Below are positions 1-9,074 of a DNA stretch of 64,000 nucleotides, piece after piece. Location: positions 310,001 through 374,000 of the forward strand of contig NZ_NWUS01000001.1 in NCBI RefSeq assembly GCF_014048475.1. Direction: 5' to 3'. The notes under the pieces were generated by a model, which saw nothing but the letters and a program-made list of their open reading frames with translations, did not search any database and was not told where the DNA came from. The translations under genes and the position numbers were made by a program. Positions within the stretch are counted from its first letter, which is position 1, and every line of letters starts with the position of its first letter. The stretch comes from Bombella favorum. GTDB taxonomy: Bacteria > Pseudomonadota > Alphaproteobacteria > Acetobacterales > Acetobacteraceae.

Positions 1-246
1 ACCCTTGTTGTTGGTTTTGCAGCAGAGACGGATGATCTCCGGAAGCATGCAGAGCAGAAACGACGTCGCAAGGGCTGTGACTGGCTTCTCGCTAACGATG
101 TAAGTAAGCATCGTTTTGGAGGACATCGAAATCAGGTTCTATTCCTAACGGAAACGGGTACGGAAGATTGGCCTGAAATGAACAAATCCGCTCTGGCAGA
201 ACGTCTTTCTGAACAGATAGTAGCCTTTTTCCAGAAACAGGGTTAA
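1..246 (+). CDS. coaBC: Phosphopantothenoylcysteine decarboxylase/synthetase, C-terminal part
   Basis: This is the last 81 codons of a gene that starts before the window. CoaBC makes 4'-phosphopantetheine in coenzyme A synthesis: it joins cysteine to phosphopantothenate and then decarboxylates the product. The visible part belongs to the ligase (CoaB) half. It reads VVGFAAETDDL, then a lysine/arginine-rich helix, KGCDWLLANDV and a closing NQVLFLT strand, which is the conserved end of the CoaB fold. The frame is open from base 1 and stops with TAA at 244-246. dut follows 35 bases later, and coaBC (dfp) next to dut is a common proteobacterial order. Only the C-terminal end can be judged, so the state of the decarboxylase half is unknown. 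Confidence 0.88.
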   Translation, partial: TLVVGFAAETDDLRKHAEQKRRRKGCDWLLANDVSKHRFGGHRNQVLFLTETGTEDWPEMNKSALAERLSEQIVAFFQKQG

Positions 247-281
247 CAGTCACCCATTCTTATTTGAGGGGTTGCCAAGCC

Positions 282-734
282 ATGTCGAACGTTATGAATG
301 TCCGTATTCTCCGCCTTCCTCATTCCGAAGGTTTGGACCTACCCGCTTATGGTACAGCCGGTGCGGCAGGAGTGGATTTTCAGGCTGCCGTAGAGGCACC
401 TTTGTCCCTTAAGCCGGGGCAACGTGCTTTAGTGCCGACAGGGCTTTGTATTGCCCTTCCTGAGGGCTATGAACTGCAGATACGTCCTCGTTCGGGATTG
501 GCGTTGAAGCATGGCATTATGGTTCCCAATAGCCCCGGTACCATTGATGAAGACTATCGTGGAGAAATTCGCATTATTCTCATCAATGCGGGAACGGAGG
601 AGTTTGTTATTGAGCGTGGCATGAGGGTTGCTCAAGGGGTTCTGGCCCCCGTAGTGAGAATGCAGTGGCAGGAATGCAGCAGCCTTGATACAACTGACCG
701 TGGGCATGGTGGCTTCGGCAGTACCGGTCACTGA
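282..734 (+). CDS. dut: dUTP diphosphatase
   Basis: It hydrolyses dUTP to dUMP and pyrophosphate, which keeps uracil out of DNA and supplies the dTMP precursor. All five trimeric dUTPase motifs can be seen: GVDFQA (motif 1), RPRSGLA (motif 2), GTIDEDYRGEI (motif 3), RVAQGVLAP (motif 4) and the glycine-rich RGHGGFGSTGH C-terminal tail (motif 5), which closes over the active site. At 150 residues it is the usual size. The frame also has a TTG at 264, but GAGGGG at 266-271 sits about 10 bases before the ATG at 282, so I chose that start; a later ATG at 294 is also possible. It probably shares a transcript with coaBC. Confidence 0.96.
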   Translation: MSNVMNVRILRLPHSEGLDLPAYGTAGAAGVDFQAAVEAPLSLKPGQRALVPTGLCIALPEGYELQIRPRSGLALKHGIMVPNSPGTIDEDYRGEIRIILINAGTEEFVIERGMRVAQGVLAPVVRMQWQECSSLDTTDRGHGGFGSTGH

Positions 735-805
735 CTGCTTCCCCATACCCGAAGGGTGACATTTAAAGGGCCGGTCATGAATATTCATTTACCCATGGGC
801 CAGTC

Positions 806-2269
806 ATGAGGAGAGATACTTGGCCATTTGCTCATCTTTCCAGCTTGGGGGAAAGATGCAGGTGTTGGCTGCTAGCGTATCGAGGCAGTGGAGTATCTTG
901 CTGTATTATGATTGCTGGGGCCCTGTACGGCCTTCTTCGAGATTGTGACTTTATATCTACTCCAATCTTCCCAGCCCCGTGGGAAGACATGTTCTGGACA
1001 TTGGGTAAAAGTGTAGTTGCACTGTTACTGGCAATAATGGGGCATGGTGTTCTTCTATCCCTAGCAGCCTCCTCGGCCGTGTTGAGGCGGATCATGGCTG
1101 GGGTAACGGCTATCCTGGGGGAAATACCGTCTCTCTGCCTTCTGGGATTGTTCTGCGCCGTCCTGACGCCCTTCTGGAGTGTTCTGGTGGTGGCATTCTT
1201 CAGTTTACTGATGAGAAGTGTTCATGCCACCCTGAAGGCGGAAGCCGGTATCCCGTCTAGTTTTTTGAAAACTGCCAGAGCTCTAAGGCTGGGGCGCTGG
1301 CAGACATTCTGGCGGCTTCATCTTCCTTTTGCTTTTCCCGAGTTGGTAAGGGCTGTCTTGCGGGAACTCCCTGATTTTTGGCTGTGTATCCTGGGGGGAG
1401 AGCTGATGATAGCCCTATTCCTTCCCCCGGTTCCCGGGTTGGGAGGCGCCCTTCTCTCCTCCCTAATGGCAGGTGGTAATGGGGAATTATCTGCCTGTAT
1501 TGTACTGATCCTCATGCTAGTTCCTATTTTTCTGGTTCAACACGGTCTCATTGGCCCTCTGCGGGGGTATGGGCGCCATTATGCGGTCTGTGATCAGATG
1601 CAGAAAAGCAGGTCAGAAGATCGTTCTTTATCTTGGAAAAGACGCTGGTTACTTGGCGCTATCGGTACTATTCTGACCTTATTCTTGGCATGTGGCTTTT
1701 GGGGAGCACCAGGCCCCTTAGGGATGCTGGTTGTTGCCATTTGTCTGATTGGTGGGGTTTGGGGCTGGGTCGGCGGGCTATTGCTGGGACTTCCCACAAT
1801 AGCGCAAAAGCGTATTCGAAAATGCTGTCTAATCGTGGCCCTCCTCCCTGTTTTTATGGCTTGGCTGGGCCTGTCTCTTCCTATTCCCTTGGTGGCCATA
1901 CCTACTTTGGCTGTCATGGGGCTTGTCGGCTGGGCTTTTCTGCGGGAATCTGATGCAGCTGGACGCCAGTTCATTGTTATGGGGTATCATCTTCGTCTGC
2001 CTTTCTGGTCGTTCTGGAAAGAGGTTCGCATCCCTCTGCTCTGTCCAGCACTATTGCAGGCGGTCATCGTGGCCCTCCCGTTTTTTTGGGATAATGTCTA
2101 TCTAGCCGCTTTACTCGAGAGAAAAACGCTTCATCTCCGTATCCTTCAGGCGCACGCTTATGGAGTACAAGGTGTGCTCCTGTGCCTGATGACGTTAATG
2201 GCCGTCTCTGTTCGGTGGGGGCTTTGTATCCCACTGCAGGAACGTATGGCGCACCGTTATAGGATCTAG
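806..2269 (+). CDS. ABC transporter, duplicated permease component
   Basis: This is an inner-membrane permease with two binding-protein-dependent transport domains in one chain of 487 residues. Each half has hydrophobic segments and a cytoplasmic EAA-type loop that docks the ATPase. The first loop spans about residues 144-183 (EAGIPSSFLKTARALRLG ... LPFAFPEL) and the second about 381-420 (ESDAAGRQF ... IPLLCPALLQ). The architecture matches the duplicated permease of anion-type (nitrate/sulfonate/taurine-like) ABC systems. The partner ATPase gene starts 3 bases after the stop. No substrate-binding protein is encoded nearby, so the substrate cannot be named. There is no clear ribosome-binding site before 806, and the true start may be somewhat downstream. 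Confidence 0.82.
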   Translation: MRRDTWPFAHLSSLGERCRCWLLAYRGSGVSCCIMIAGALYGLLRDCDFISTPIFPAPWEDMFWTLGKSVVALLLAIMGHGVLLSLAASSAVLRRIMAGVTAILGEIPSLCLLGLFCAVLTPFWSVLVVAFFSLLMRSVHATLKAEAGIPSSFLKTARALRLGRWQTFWRLHLPFAFPELVRAVLRELPDFWLCILGGELMIALFLPPVPGLGGALLSSLMAGGNGELSACIVLILMLVPIFLVQHGLIGPLRGYGRHYAVCDQMQKSRSEDRSLSWKRRWLLGAIGTILTLFLACGFWGAPGPLGMLVVAICLIGGVWGWVGGLLLGLPTIAQKRIRKCCLIVALLPVFMAWLGLSLPIPLVAIPTLAVMGLVGWAFLRESDAAGRQFIVMGYHLRLPFWSFWKEVRIPLLCPALLQAVIVALPFFWDNVYLAALLERKTLHLRILQAHAYGVQGVLLCLMTLMAVSVRWGLCIPLQERMAHRYRI

Positions 2270-2272
2270 CTC

Positions 2273-3592
2273 ATGAGTGCTATCTTACGCTTGGCTGACT
2301 GTGCACAATTTGCACACAAGGCCCGCAATCAGGATGTTCCAATTGTTGAACAGGTCAATATGGAAGTCCGTGAAGGGGAGATTCTGGGGCTGGTTGGACG
2401 TTCAGGATCAGGGAAATCCAGCCTTTTGAAGATCATGGCGGGGCTAGAAACGCCTAAAAAAGGGAAAGTGTTCTGGAGAGAAGGCCGTGCTACAACGCAA
2501 TCGTTGGAGGCAGTGTCTATCATCCTACAGGATGATGTTCTCTTTCCATGGCTGACAGTTCGAGAGAATGTTCTGTTAGCACTAGAGGCCAAACGTCAGT
2601 CACGAGAAGAGCGTGAAAAGATCGCCGATGCCATTATTGAGGTTCTTGATATGGATGGCTATGAAGGTGCCTACCCGAGGGAACTTTCCGATGCCCTGGC
2701 GGAACGAGCTTCCCTAATCCGTGCTCTAGCCCGACAGCCTGAAATCCTGTTACTTGATGAACCATTCCTCAATATCGACCATCTGAGTGCAGAAAATCTA
2801 CGAACTGACTTGATTGAACTATGGCAGGAGCATCGGCTAGGACCGCTCAAGGCTATGGTGCTGGCGACACATGCTATTGAGGAGGCTGTGTTGATGTGCG
2901 ACAGAATCCTACTTTTTTCATCTGGGCCGGGACGTATTACACACGAAATCGTTGTGCCCTTCCCACACCCTAGAAACCGTCAGGATGATGATTTTCGGCA
3001 TTTTGTGGATCAGATATATACCTTGATGACACTTCGAGCTCCGAGTGTTTCGGAGGCTGACCTCGCTGTGCCTGAACAAGGTGATGTTCAGGATGAAAGC
3101 GATTCTTTCAGCGTACTGCCTGATATTTCGATCGAACTATTAGTTGGTCTGATGGAATCTCTTGAGCATGCCCCCCTCTCCGGTCGAGCTGATTTACCGG
3201 AACTGGCCAATCAGCTCCAGATGACGCTAGATGACCTCTTCCCTCTTGGTGAGACCTTGCAGCTGCTTGATTTTGCAGAGCTAGAAGATGGCGACATTAT
3301 GCTTACCAATACAGGTCGTACATTCGTAGAGGGTGATGCAGATGCTCGCCGGGATATTATGCGGACGGCCCTGCTCCATTCCGTCCCTTTATTGAAGCTG
3401 ATCCGTGGGACGCTTGATGAGCGGAGTAATCATGCGATGGATGCTGACATTTTCCGGCGCAAACTAGAGGATACCATGTCGACTACTTATGCACGACAAA
3501 CACTTAATACGGCCATTTCGTGGGCACGCTATGCCAATTTGTTTGGGTATGATGAAGAAACGGATCGTGTTTTGTTGGAATATGATGAATGA
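2273..3592 (+). CDS. ABC transporter ATPase with C-terminal AAA-associated domain
   Basis: This 439-residue ATPase is the partner of the upstream duplicated permease. Residues 1-240 form a nitrate/taurine-type ABC domain with Walker A GRSGSGKS at 42-49, Q-loop glutamine 86 (LQDDVLFPW), Walker B ILLLDEP at 158-164 and switch histidine 200 (ATHAIEEA). The signature helix is abnormal: where LSGGM/Q is expected the chain reads LSDAL (about 138-142), followed by AERASLIRAL. From about residue 280 to the end lies an acidic, helical domain like the AAA-associated C-terminal domain found on ATPases of this transporter type (inferred from position and composition). The family assignment is firm. Whether the changed signature allows normal ATP turnover is open. 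Confidence 0.85.
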   Translation: MSAILRLADCAQFAHKARNQDVPIVEQVNMEVREGEILGLVGRSGSGKSSLLKIMAGLETPKKGKVFWREGRATTQSLEAVSIILQDDVLFPWLTVRENVLLALEAKRQSREEREKIADAIIEVLDMDGYEGAYPRELSDALAERASLIRALARQPEILLLDEPFLNIDHLSAENLRTDLIELWQEHRLGPLKAMVLATHAIEEAVLMCDRILLFSSGPGRITHEIVVPFPHPRNRQDDDFRHFVDQIYTLMTLRAPSVSEADLAVPEQGDVQDESDSFSVLPDISIELLVGLMESLEHAPLSGRADLPELANQLQMTLDDLFPLGETLQLLDFAELEDGDIMLTNTGRTFVEGDADARRDIMRTALLHSVPLLKLIRGTLDERSNHAMDADIFRRKLEDTMSTTYARQTLNTAISWARYANLFGYDEETDRVLLEYDE

Positions 3593-3612
3593 AGGAGCCT
3601 GCTAGCTCCTTC
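3591..3612. terminator. Short hairpin between ABC ATPase and msrA
   Basis: An 8-bp inverted repeat (GAAGGAGC / GCTCCTTC, loop of six) begins at the last base of the ATPase stop codon. It lies between two convergent genes, but no T-run follows on either strand, so it is at best a weak or Rho-assisted stop. Confidence 0.3.
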
Positions 3613-3638
3613 AAATTGTGAGCACTTGATTGTGGGGT

Positions 3639-4172
3639 TTATTTTAGGCGGTCACGATAGAGCTTTCGGGCCTTGGCGACTTTAGGGGCTATGACCGCTG
3701 CACAATAGGCTGCTTCCGGGTTGCGTGCGAAGTAGTCATGATGGCTTTCTTCCGCTTCCCAAAAATGGGCAGGCCCTTCAATAGATGTAACGAGCGGCGC
3801 TTCCCAGATATTTTGTTCTGCAATCTCATCACGAATGGTCCGGGCGACAGCCTGTTGGGCCTCATCACCAAAGATGACGGAACGGTACTGGGTTCCAATA
3901 TCATTGCCCTGTCGATTCCATTGAGTCGGATCATGGGTTGTAAAGAAGACCCGTAAGATATCTTCCAGACTGATCTCGGTAGAGTTGAATACAACTTGTA
4001 CCACCTCGGCATGGCCTGTTTCGCCTGTACAGACGGCCTTATAATCGGGATGTTCAGTGTGACCACCAGCATAACCTGGCTTAGCCGACATGATTCCGCG
4101 GAGGCCACTGAAGATGGCTTCAACACACCAGAAGCAGCCGCCCCCGAGAATGATAGATGATGTTCGTGTCAT
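3639..4172 (-). CDS. msrA: Peptide-methionine (S)-S-oxide reductase MsrA
   Basis: It reduces methionine-S-sulfoxide in proteins and free methionine, repairing oxidative damage in the cytosol. The catalytic GCFWC motif (GGGCFWCVEAIF) lies near the N-terminus. It is followed by the family motifs GYAGG, CTGETGHAEVVQV, FFTTHDPTQWNRQGNDIGTQ and YR. The length of 177 residues is normal. The product is a lone MsrA without a fused MsrB domain. It ends facing the ABC transporter and is transcribed away from ilvD, with 171 bases between the two divergent starts. Confidence 0.97.
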   Translation of the reverse strand: MTRTSSIILGGGCFWCVEAIFSGLRGIMSAKPGYAGGHTEHPDYKAVCTGETGHAEVVQVVFNSTEISLEDILRVFFTTHDPTQWNRQGNDIGTQYRSVIFGDEAQQAVARTIRDEIAEQNIWEAPLVTSIEGPAHFWEAEESHHDYFARNPEAAYCAAVIAPKVAKARKLYRDRLK

Positions 4173-4343
4173 AGTTGATCCTGTTCATGCACAGTCATGA
4201 AAGCTTTGCATATGGCCTTCAGAGGGGCGCACGGCTAGGGGGTGACGGTCATGCTTTTCATATCTTTCAAATTTTCTATTTTAGATTATCGTTTCTTACT
4301 GTAAGACGCCATAAAACGTTTCTTTTTGGAAGAGGTTCTTTAG

Positions 4344-6197
4344 ATGCCTGCCTATCGCTCTCATACAAGCACCCGTGGCCGCAATATGGCAGGGGCCCGT
4401 GCGCTCTGGAGGGCGACAGGCATGGGCGATGATGACTTCAATAAACCCATCATTGCTATTGCCAATTCATATACCCAGTTTGTGCCTGGGCACGTTCACC
4501 TTAAAGATATGGGATCTCTCGTTGCATCCGCTGTTGAGGAGGCAGGTGGCATTGCCAGAGAGTTCAATACGATTGCCGTAGATGACGGTATCGCCATGGG
4601 CCATGGGGGGATGTTGTATTCTCTGCCTTCACGAGAGCTGATCGCTGATTCCGTGGAGTACATGGTTAATGCCCATTGCGCTGATGCTTTGGTTTGCATC
4701 AGCAATTGCGACAAGATCACGCCGGGCATGCTCATGGCTTCTTTGCGGCTGAATATTCCCACCGTTTTTGTATCCGGTGGACCGATGGAAGCCGGCAAGG
4801 CAGATATGGACGGGATCGAGAGAGCAGTTGATCTTGTGACCTCTATGGTAGCTGCAGCTGATGATCGTGTCAGTGATGACGTATCGGAGCGTGTAGAACG
4901 TTCTGCCTGCCCGACCTGTGGCTCCTGCTCAGGCATGTTTACAGCAAACTCCATGAATTGTTTAACAGAGGCCCTTGGGCTCTCTCTACCAGGCAATGGC
5001 TCACTTTTGGCAACACATGCTAAGCGAAAAGAGCTTTTCCTAAATGCAGGCCGTTTGAGCGTAAAGCTGGCCAAACGGTGGTATGAGCATGACGATGCGA
5101 CTGCCTTGCCCCGTGGTATTGCTACTAAGGCCGCTTTTGCGAACGCTATGACGCTAGATATCGCCATGGGGGGCTCTACCAATACTGTGCTGCATCTGCT
5201 TGCAGCTGCACGAGAGGCCGAAGTCGATTTCACGATGAGTGATATTGATGCCTTGTCTCGGAAGGTTCCTCATCTCTGCAAGGTTTCACCTTCTGTTGCT
5301 AATGTGCACATGGAAGATGTTCATCGGGCTGGTGGTATTCCAGCTATTCTTGGAGAGCTGGATAGGGCTGGCCTGATCGATACGAGTACGCCGACCGTCC
5401 ACTCTCCCACTCTGGCAGAATCTCTGAAGCACTGGGATATCATCCAGAAATGTGGTGAAGCGGAAGAATTGTTCCGGGCGGCGCCCGGCGGGATTCGGAC
5501 TGTTAAGGCCTTTTCCCAAAACAGCCTCTATAAGGAGCTGGATAAAGATCGGGATGCAGGTGTTTTGCGAGACCGGGAGCATGCCTTTTCGCAGGATGGA
5601 GGGCTTGCTGTTCTCTATGGTAATCTGGCGCTGGATGGCGCCATCGTCAAAACGGCTGGTGTGGCAGAACATATTTTAAAGTTCAAAGGCCGTGCCCGGG
5701 TTTTCGATAGTCAAGATGCCGCCGTGAATGCCATTTTGGGTAAAGAAATTGTCCCGGGTGATGTTGTAGTCATTCGGTATGAAGGCCCCAAGGGCGGTCC
5801 AGGGATGCAGGAAATGCTCTACCCGACCAGCTATCTCAAATCCATGGGGCTGGGAGAGTCTTGTGCCTTGATCACGGATGGACGGTTCTCAGGGGGAAGT
5901 TCGGGCCTTTCGGTGGGGCATATTTCACCGGAAGCTGCCGAAGGTGGTTTGATCGGGTTGGTAGAAGAAGGTGATATCATTGTCATTGATATTCCTGAAC
6001 GGCTTCTACATCTGGATGTAACAGAAGCAGAGTTGAAGGCTCGCCGTGCTGCTATGCATGCAAAAGGTCCGGCAGGCTGGCAACCACAGCGTGAGCGTAT
6101 TGTTTCAACAGCTCTAAAGGCGTATGCGGCCATGACGACTAGTGCAGCACATGGAGCTGTACGTGACCTTTCGCAGATTGTTGTGAAGAAGCGCTAA
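4344..6197 (+). CDS. ilvD: Dihydroxy-acid dehydratase
   Basis: It dehydrates 2,3-dihydroxy-isovalerate and 2,3-dihydroxy-3-methylvalerate to the 2-oxo acids, the third common step of valine and isoleucine synthesis. The N-terminus ([20 protein letters not shown]) matches the family start exactly. Iron-sulfur ligands are visible in [12 protein letters not shown] and in [19 protein letters not shown], and the C-terminal domain carries [11 protein letters not shown] and TDGRFSGG. It has 617 residues, the full length of the Escherichia coli type. GGAAGAGG at about 4328-4335 is a reasonable ribosome-binding site. It is a single-gene unit followed by a strong terminator. I see no leader peptide or attenuator in the 171 bases before it. 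Confidence 0.98.
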   Translation: MPAYRSHTSTRGRNMAGARALWRATGMGDDDFNKPIIAIANSYTQFVPGHVHLKDMGSLVASAVEEAGGIAREFNTIAVDDGIAMGHGGMLYSLPSRELIADSVEYMVNAHCADALVCISNCDKITPGMLMASLRLNIPTVFVSGGPMEAGKADMDGIERAVDLVTSMVAAADDRVSDDVSERVERSACPTCGSCSGMFTANSMNCLTEALGLSLPGNGSLLATHAKRKELFLNAGRLSVKLAKRWYEHDDATALPRGIATKAAFANAMTLDIAMGGSTNTVLHLLAAAREAEVDFTMSDIDALSRKVPHLCKVSPSVANVHMEDVHRAGGIPAILGELDRAGLIDTSTPTVHSPTLAESLKHWDIIQKCGEAEELFRAAPGGIRTVKAFSQNSLYKELDKDRDAGVLRDREHAFSQDGGLAVLYGNLALDGAIVKTAGVAEHILKFKGRARVFDSQDAAVNAILGKEIVPGDVVVIRYEGPKGGPGMQEMLYPTSYLKSMGLGESCALITDGRFSGGSSGLSVGHISPEAAEGGLIGLVEEGDIIVIDIPERLLHLDVTEAELKARRAAMHAKGPAGWQPQRERIVSTALKAYAAMTTSAAHGAVRDLSQIVVKKR

Positions 6198-6216
6198 GGG
6201 ATCTCGAGCTCCCAAT

Positions 6217-6249
6217 AAAAAAGCCTGCCTTTTTAAGGCAGGCTTTTTT
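6217..6249. terminator. Bidirectional intrinsic terminator between ilvD and valS
   Basis: A perfect stem of 11 bp (6221-6231 with 6235-6245, loop TTT) is flanked by an A-run on the left and a T-run on the right, so it can stop transcription from ilvD and, on the other strand, from valS. Confidence 0.9.
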
Positions 6250-6271
6250 GTGCGCAGATAGTTGGGGTACG

Positions 6272-8977
6272 TTAGCTAATGCGGCTCAGAGCTGTTTTTT
6301 GTTTGGCAAGCTCTTGCTGGAATGTATCCAGTCGGTCACGATTTTCTTGAACAACCTCAGGTTTGGCACGAGCAACGAAATTTTCGTTGCTGAGTTTCTT
6401 CTCAACTTTGCCAATCTCGCCTTCTAGGCGAAGGATTTCCTTCTGAAGGCGAGCTTTTTCAGCATCAAGGTCGATCACACCTGCCAATGGCAGGAAGATG
6501 GTAGCCTCATCCAAAATCAGTTGAGCGGCCATTTTGGGTGCTTCCTCCGTCAGAGGGGAAACATCAGAAGCACGAGCCATCTGGTCGATGGCGGCCTGCC
6601 ATTTTCGAGCACGCTCGATCGTCCGGTCAGAAGCATCACGTAGCAACAGTGGTGCCTTCTGGGATGGAGGAACATTCATTTCCGCACGGACTGTTCGAAC
6701 ACCACTTATCAGACGAATGACCCAATTAATTTCATCAGCGGCATCCTCAGCACCAGAGACCTGGGGGACCGCAGGCCAACTATTAATTCCGAATGGGCCA
6801 GAATAACCCAGCTTTTTCCAGAGCGTGCTAGTTACAAATGGGATGACGGGATGCATCATGCGCAGAATGATACCCAGTACATGTGCTCCTGCCGCCTTTA
6901 ACTCGTCCGCCTCGGCCCCTCCGGCACGGAAGGTTGGCTTGGAAAATTCTACAAACCAGTCACAGAAAATATTCCAGACAAAATTATAACAGCAGCGTGT
7001 GTACTCATCAAAACGGGATGCTTCTAGCGCAGCATCTGCCTGAGCTACAGCCTTGCGGGCTTCTTCCAGAATCCAGCGGGCTAGAGTGGATTTGACATTA
7101 GATGGATCAAAGCCAAGCTGTGGCTCTACGCCATTCATTTGAAGAAAACGGGAGGCATTCCAGAGCTTCGTGATGAATGCCCGATGCTCTTCAACACGAT
7201 TACGTCCTAGCTTGATATCCCGTCCTAGGCCAGCACCCGCGGCAATGGCAAGACGGGTGGCATCAGCACCATAATCAGCAATCAGATCTAATGGGTCGAT
7301 ACCATTCCCCCGAGACTTGGACATCTTCTGCCCCTTTTCGTCTCGGACGAGCCCATGGATCAATATTTTACGGAAGGGGACCTTGCCCATGAAGTGAAGC
7401 CCCATCATCATCATCCGGGATACCCAGAAGAAAATGATGTCAAAGCCGGTAACTAGAGTGCTCGTCGGATAATAAAATTCCAGTGACTCTGTTTTATCCG
7501 GCCAGCCCAGCGTTGTGAACGGCCAGAGAGCCGAGCTGAACCATGTATCCAGCACATCCTCATCCTGCGTCAGAGTGACAGAAGGGCCGGCCTGTTTCTG
7601 GGCATCTTCTGCTGTTTCTGCAACATAGGTCTTCCCATCGGAACCATACCAAGCCGGTATCTGATGACCCCACCAGAGTTGACGGCTGATACACCACGGC
7701 TGAAGATCCCTCATCCAAGCGAAGAAGGTATTTTCCCACTGCCGAGGCTCAAAGACCATATCACCTGATGTGACAGCATCAACAGCGGACTGGGCTAACT
7801 TGGGGGCATCGCAGTACCATTGCAATGTTAAGCGAGGCTCTACAATGGCGCCGCCACGTTCTGCGGTAGGAACTTGAAGAACATGCGGTTCAATCTTTTC
7901 CAGCCATCCCATTTCGTCCAGACGTTTAATGATTTTCTTACGAGCCTCATCACGATGGAGCCCTTCTAGAGACCGTACGAACCCAGTATCGCTCACGCCC
8001 TCATAATCAGCTAACTCGGGTTGGATTTCATTCAACCAGATGCAGGCACTTTCATCCAGAATGGTTGGTGCTGGTAGATTATGGCGTTTCCCAACCTCAA
8101 AATCATTGAAATCGTGAGCTGGAGTGATTTTGACGGCTCCAGTTCCTTTTTCAGGATCTGAATGTTCATCAGCCACGATGGTAATGCGTCGTCCTGTCAA
8201 AGGCAGGATGACGGTCTGGCCGATCAAACTGGCATATCGCTCGTCTTCAGGATTGACGGCAACAGCGACATCACCCAGCATAGTTTCCGGCCGGGTTGTG
8301 GCAATCGTGATGGTTCCACCGTTCTCTAGAGGATAACGGATATGCCACATTGATCCCTTTGTTTCCTTGTTCTCCACCTCAAGGTCTGAAATGGCGGAAC
8401 GGAATACCGGGTCCCAGTTAACCAAACGGCGATCTCGATAGATCAGCCCTTCTTTGTGAAGTTGAACGAATACCTTGCGAACAGCACGGGATAGGCCTTC
8501 ATCCATTGTGAAGCGTTCACGCGTCCAGTCGGCAGAAGCACCGAGACGACGTAGCTGCTTGATAATGGTGCCGCCATATTCATTCTTCCACTCCCAGACA
8601 CGATCGATGAAGCCGGGGCGACCGAGTTCCTTACGGCTGATGCCTTCCTTGTCCAGAGCCCGTTCTACAACCATCTGTGTAGCGATACCGGCATGGTCTG
8701 TCCCGGGCTGCCAAAGGACATTGGCCCCCTTCTCTCGCTGCCAACGGATGAGGATATCCTGAAGAGTGAAGGTCAGAGCATGCCCGAGATGCAGCGTACC
8801 CGTGACATTCGGTGGTGGAAACATGATGGAATAAGGCGTGCCGCCTTTCCCGGGATTTGCCTCGAATGTCCCAGACTCTTCCCAGGCATCGTAAAGTGTC
8901 TTTTCATAATCGGCAGGAGTGAAGGCTTTTTCCAGAGCGGAAGGAGCCAGAGAGATGTGTGCGTTCTGTTCGGACAT
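6272..8977 (-). CDS. valS: Valine--tRNA ligase
   Basis: It charges tRNA-Val with valine and edits misactivated threonine. This is a class I synthetase of 901 residues. The HIGH motif appears as HLGH at 63-66 (PPPNVTGTLHLGHALT) and KMSKS at about 551-555 (QKMSKSRGNGIDP). Between them lies the editing (CP1) insertion, with TTRPETMLGD and GTGAVKITPAHD. The WNASRF anticodon-binding region and a C-terminal coiled-coil arm (about 840-901) follow. The ATG at 8977 gives the expected N-terminus. It is downstream of no close gene and ends at the terminator shared with ilvD. Confidence 0.98.
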   Translation of the reverse strand: MSEQNAHISLAPSALEKAFTPADYEKTLYDAWEESGTFEANPGKGGTPYSIMFPPPNVTGTLHLGHALTFTLQDILIRWQREKGANVLWQPGTDHAGIATQMVVERALDKEGISRKELGRPGFIDRVWEWKNEYGGTIIKQLRRLGASADWTRERFTMDEGLSRAVRKVFVQLHKEGLIYRDRRLVNWDPVFRSAISDLEVENKETKGSMWHIRYPLENGGTITIATTRPETMLGDVAVAVNPEDERYASLIGQTVILPLTGRRITIVADEHSDPEKGTGAVKITPAHDFNDFEVGKRHNLPAPTILDESACIWLNEIQPELADYEGVSDTGFVRSLEGLHRDEARKKIIKRLDEMGWLEKIEPHVLQVPTAERGGAIVEPRLTLQWYCDAPKLAQSAVDAVTSGDMVFEPRQWENTFFAWMRDLQPWCISRQLWWGHQIPAWYGSDGKTYVAETAEDAQKQAGPSVTLTQDEDVLDTWFSSALWPFTTLGWPDKTESLEFYYPTSTLVTGFDIIFFWVSRMMMMGLHFMGKVPFRKILIHGLVRDEKGQKMSKSRGNGIDPLDLIADYGADATRLAIAAGAGLGRDIKLGRNRVEEHRAFITKLWNASRFLQMNGVEPQLGFDPSNVKSTLARWILEEARKAVAQADAALEASRFDEYTRCCYNFVWNIFCDWFVEFSKPTFRAGGAEADELKAAGAHVLGIILRMMHPVIPFVTSTLWKKLGYSGPFGINSWPAVPQVSGAEDAADEINWVIRLISGVRTVRAEMNVPPSQKAPLLLRDASDRTIERARKWQAAIDQMARASDVSPLTEEAPKMAAQLILDEATIFLPLAGVIDLDAEKARLQKEILRLEGEIGKVEKKLSNENFVARAKPEVVQENRDRLDTFQQELAKQKTALSRIS

Positions 8978-9074
8978 GGTTTCCCGGGTATTAAGTCAAT
9001 CGTGTTAGGTAATGTTATTCATATCATCGGCATGAAAACTTGCCGATAGGTGGAGAGGAAAAACTCCTCCACCT

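Noticed and set aside
4173-4343. Leader peptide or attenuator before ilvD
   Set aside because: No run of branched-chain amino acid codons and no alternating hairpins were found.
4496-5233. Minus-strand open frame of 245 codons inside ilvD
   Set aside because: It is the antisense of the conserved ilvD gene, has no recognised domain, and matches the composition bias of the true frame.
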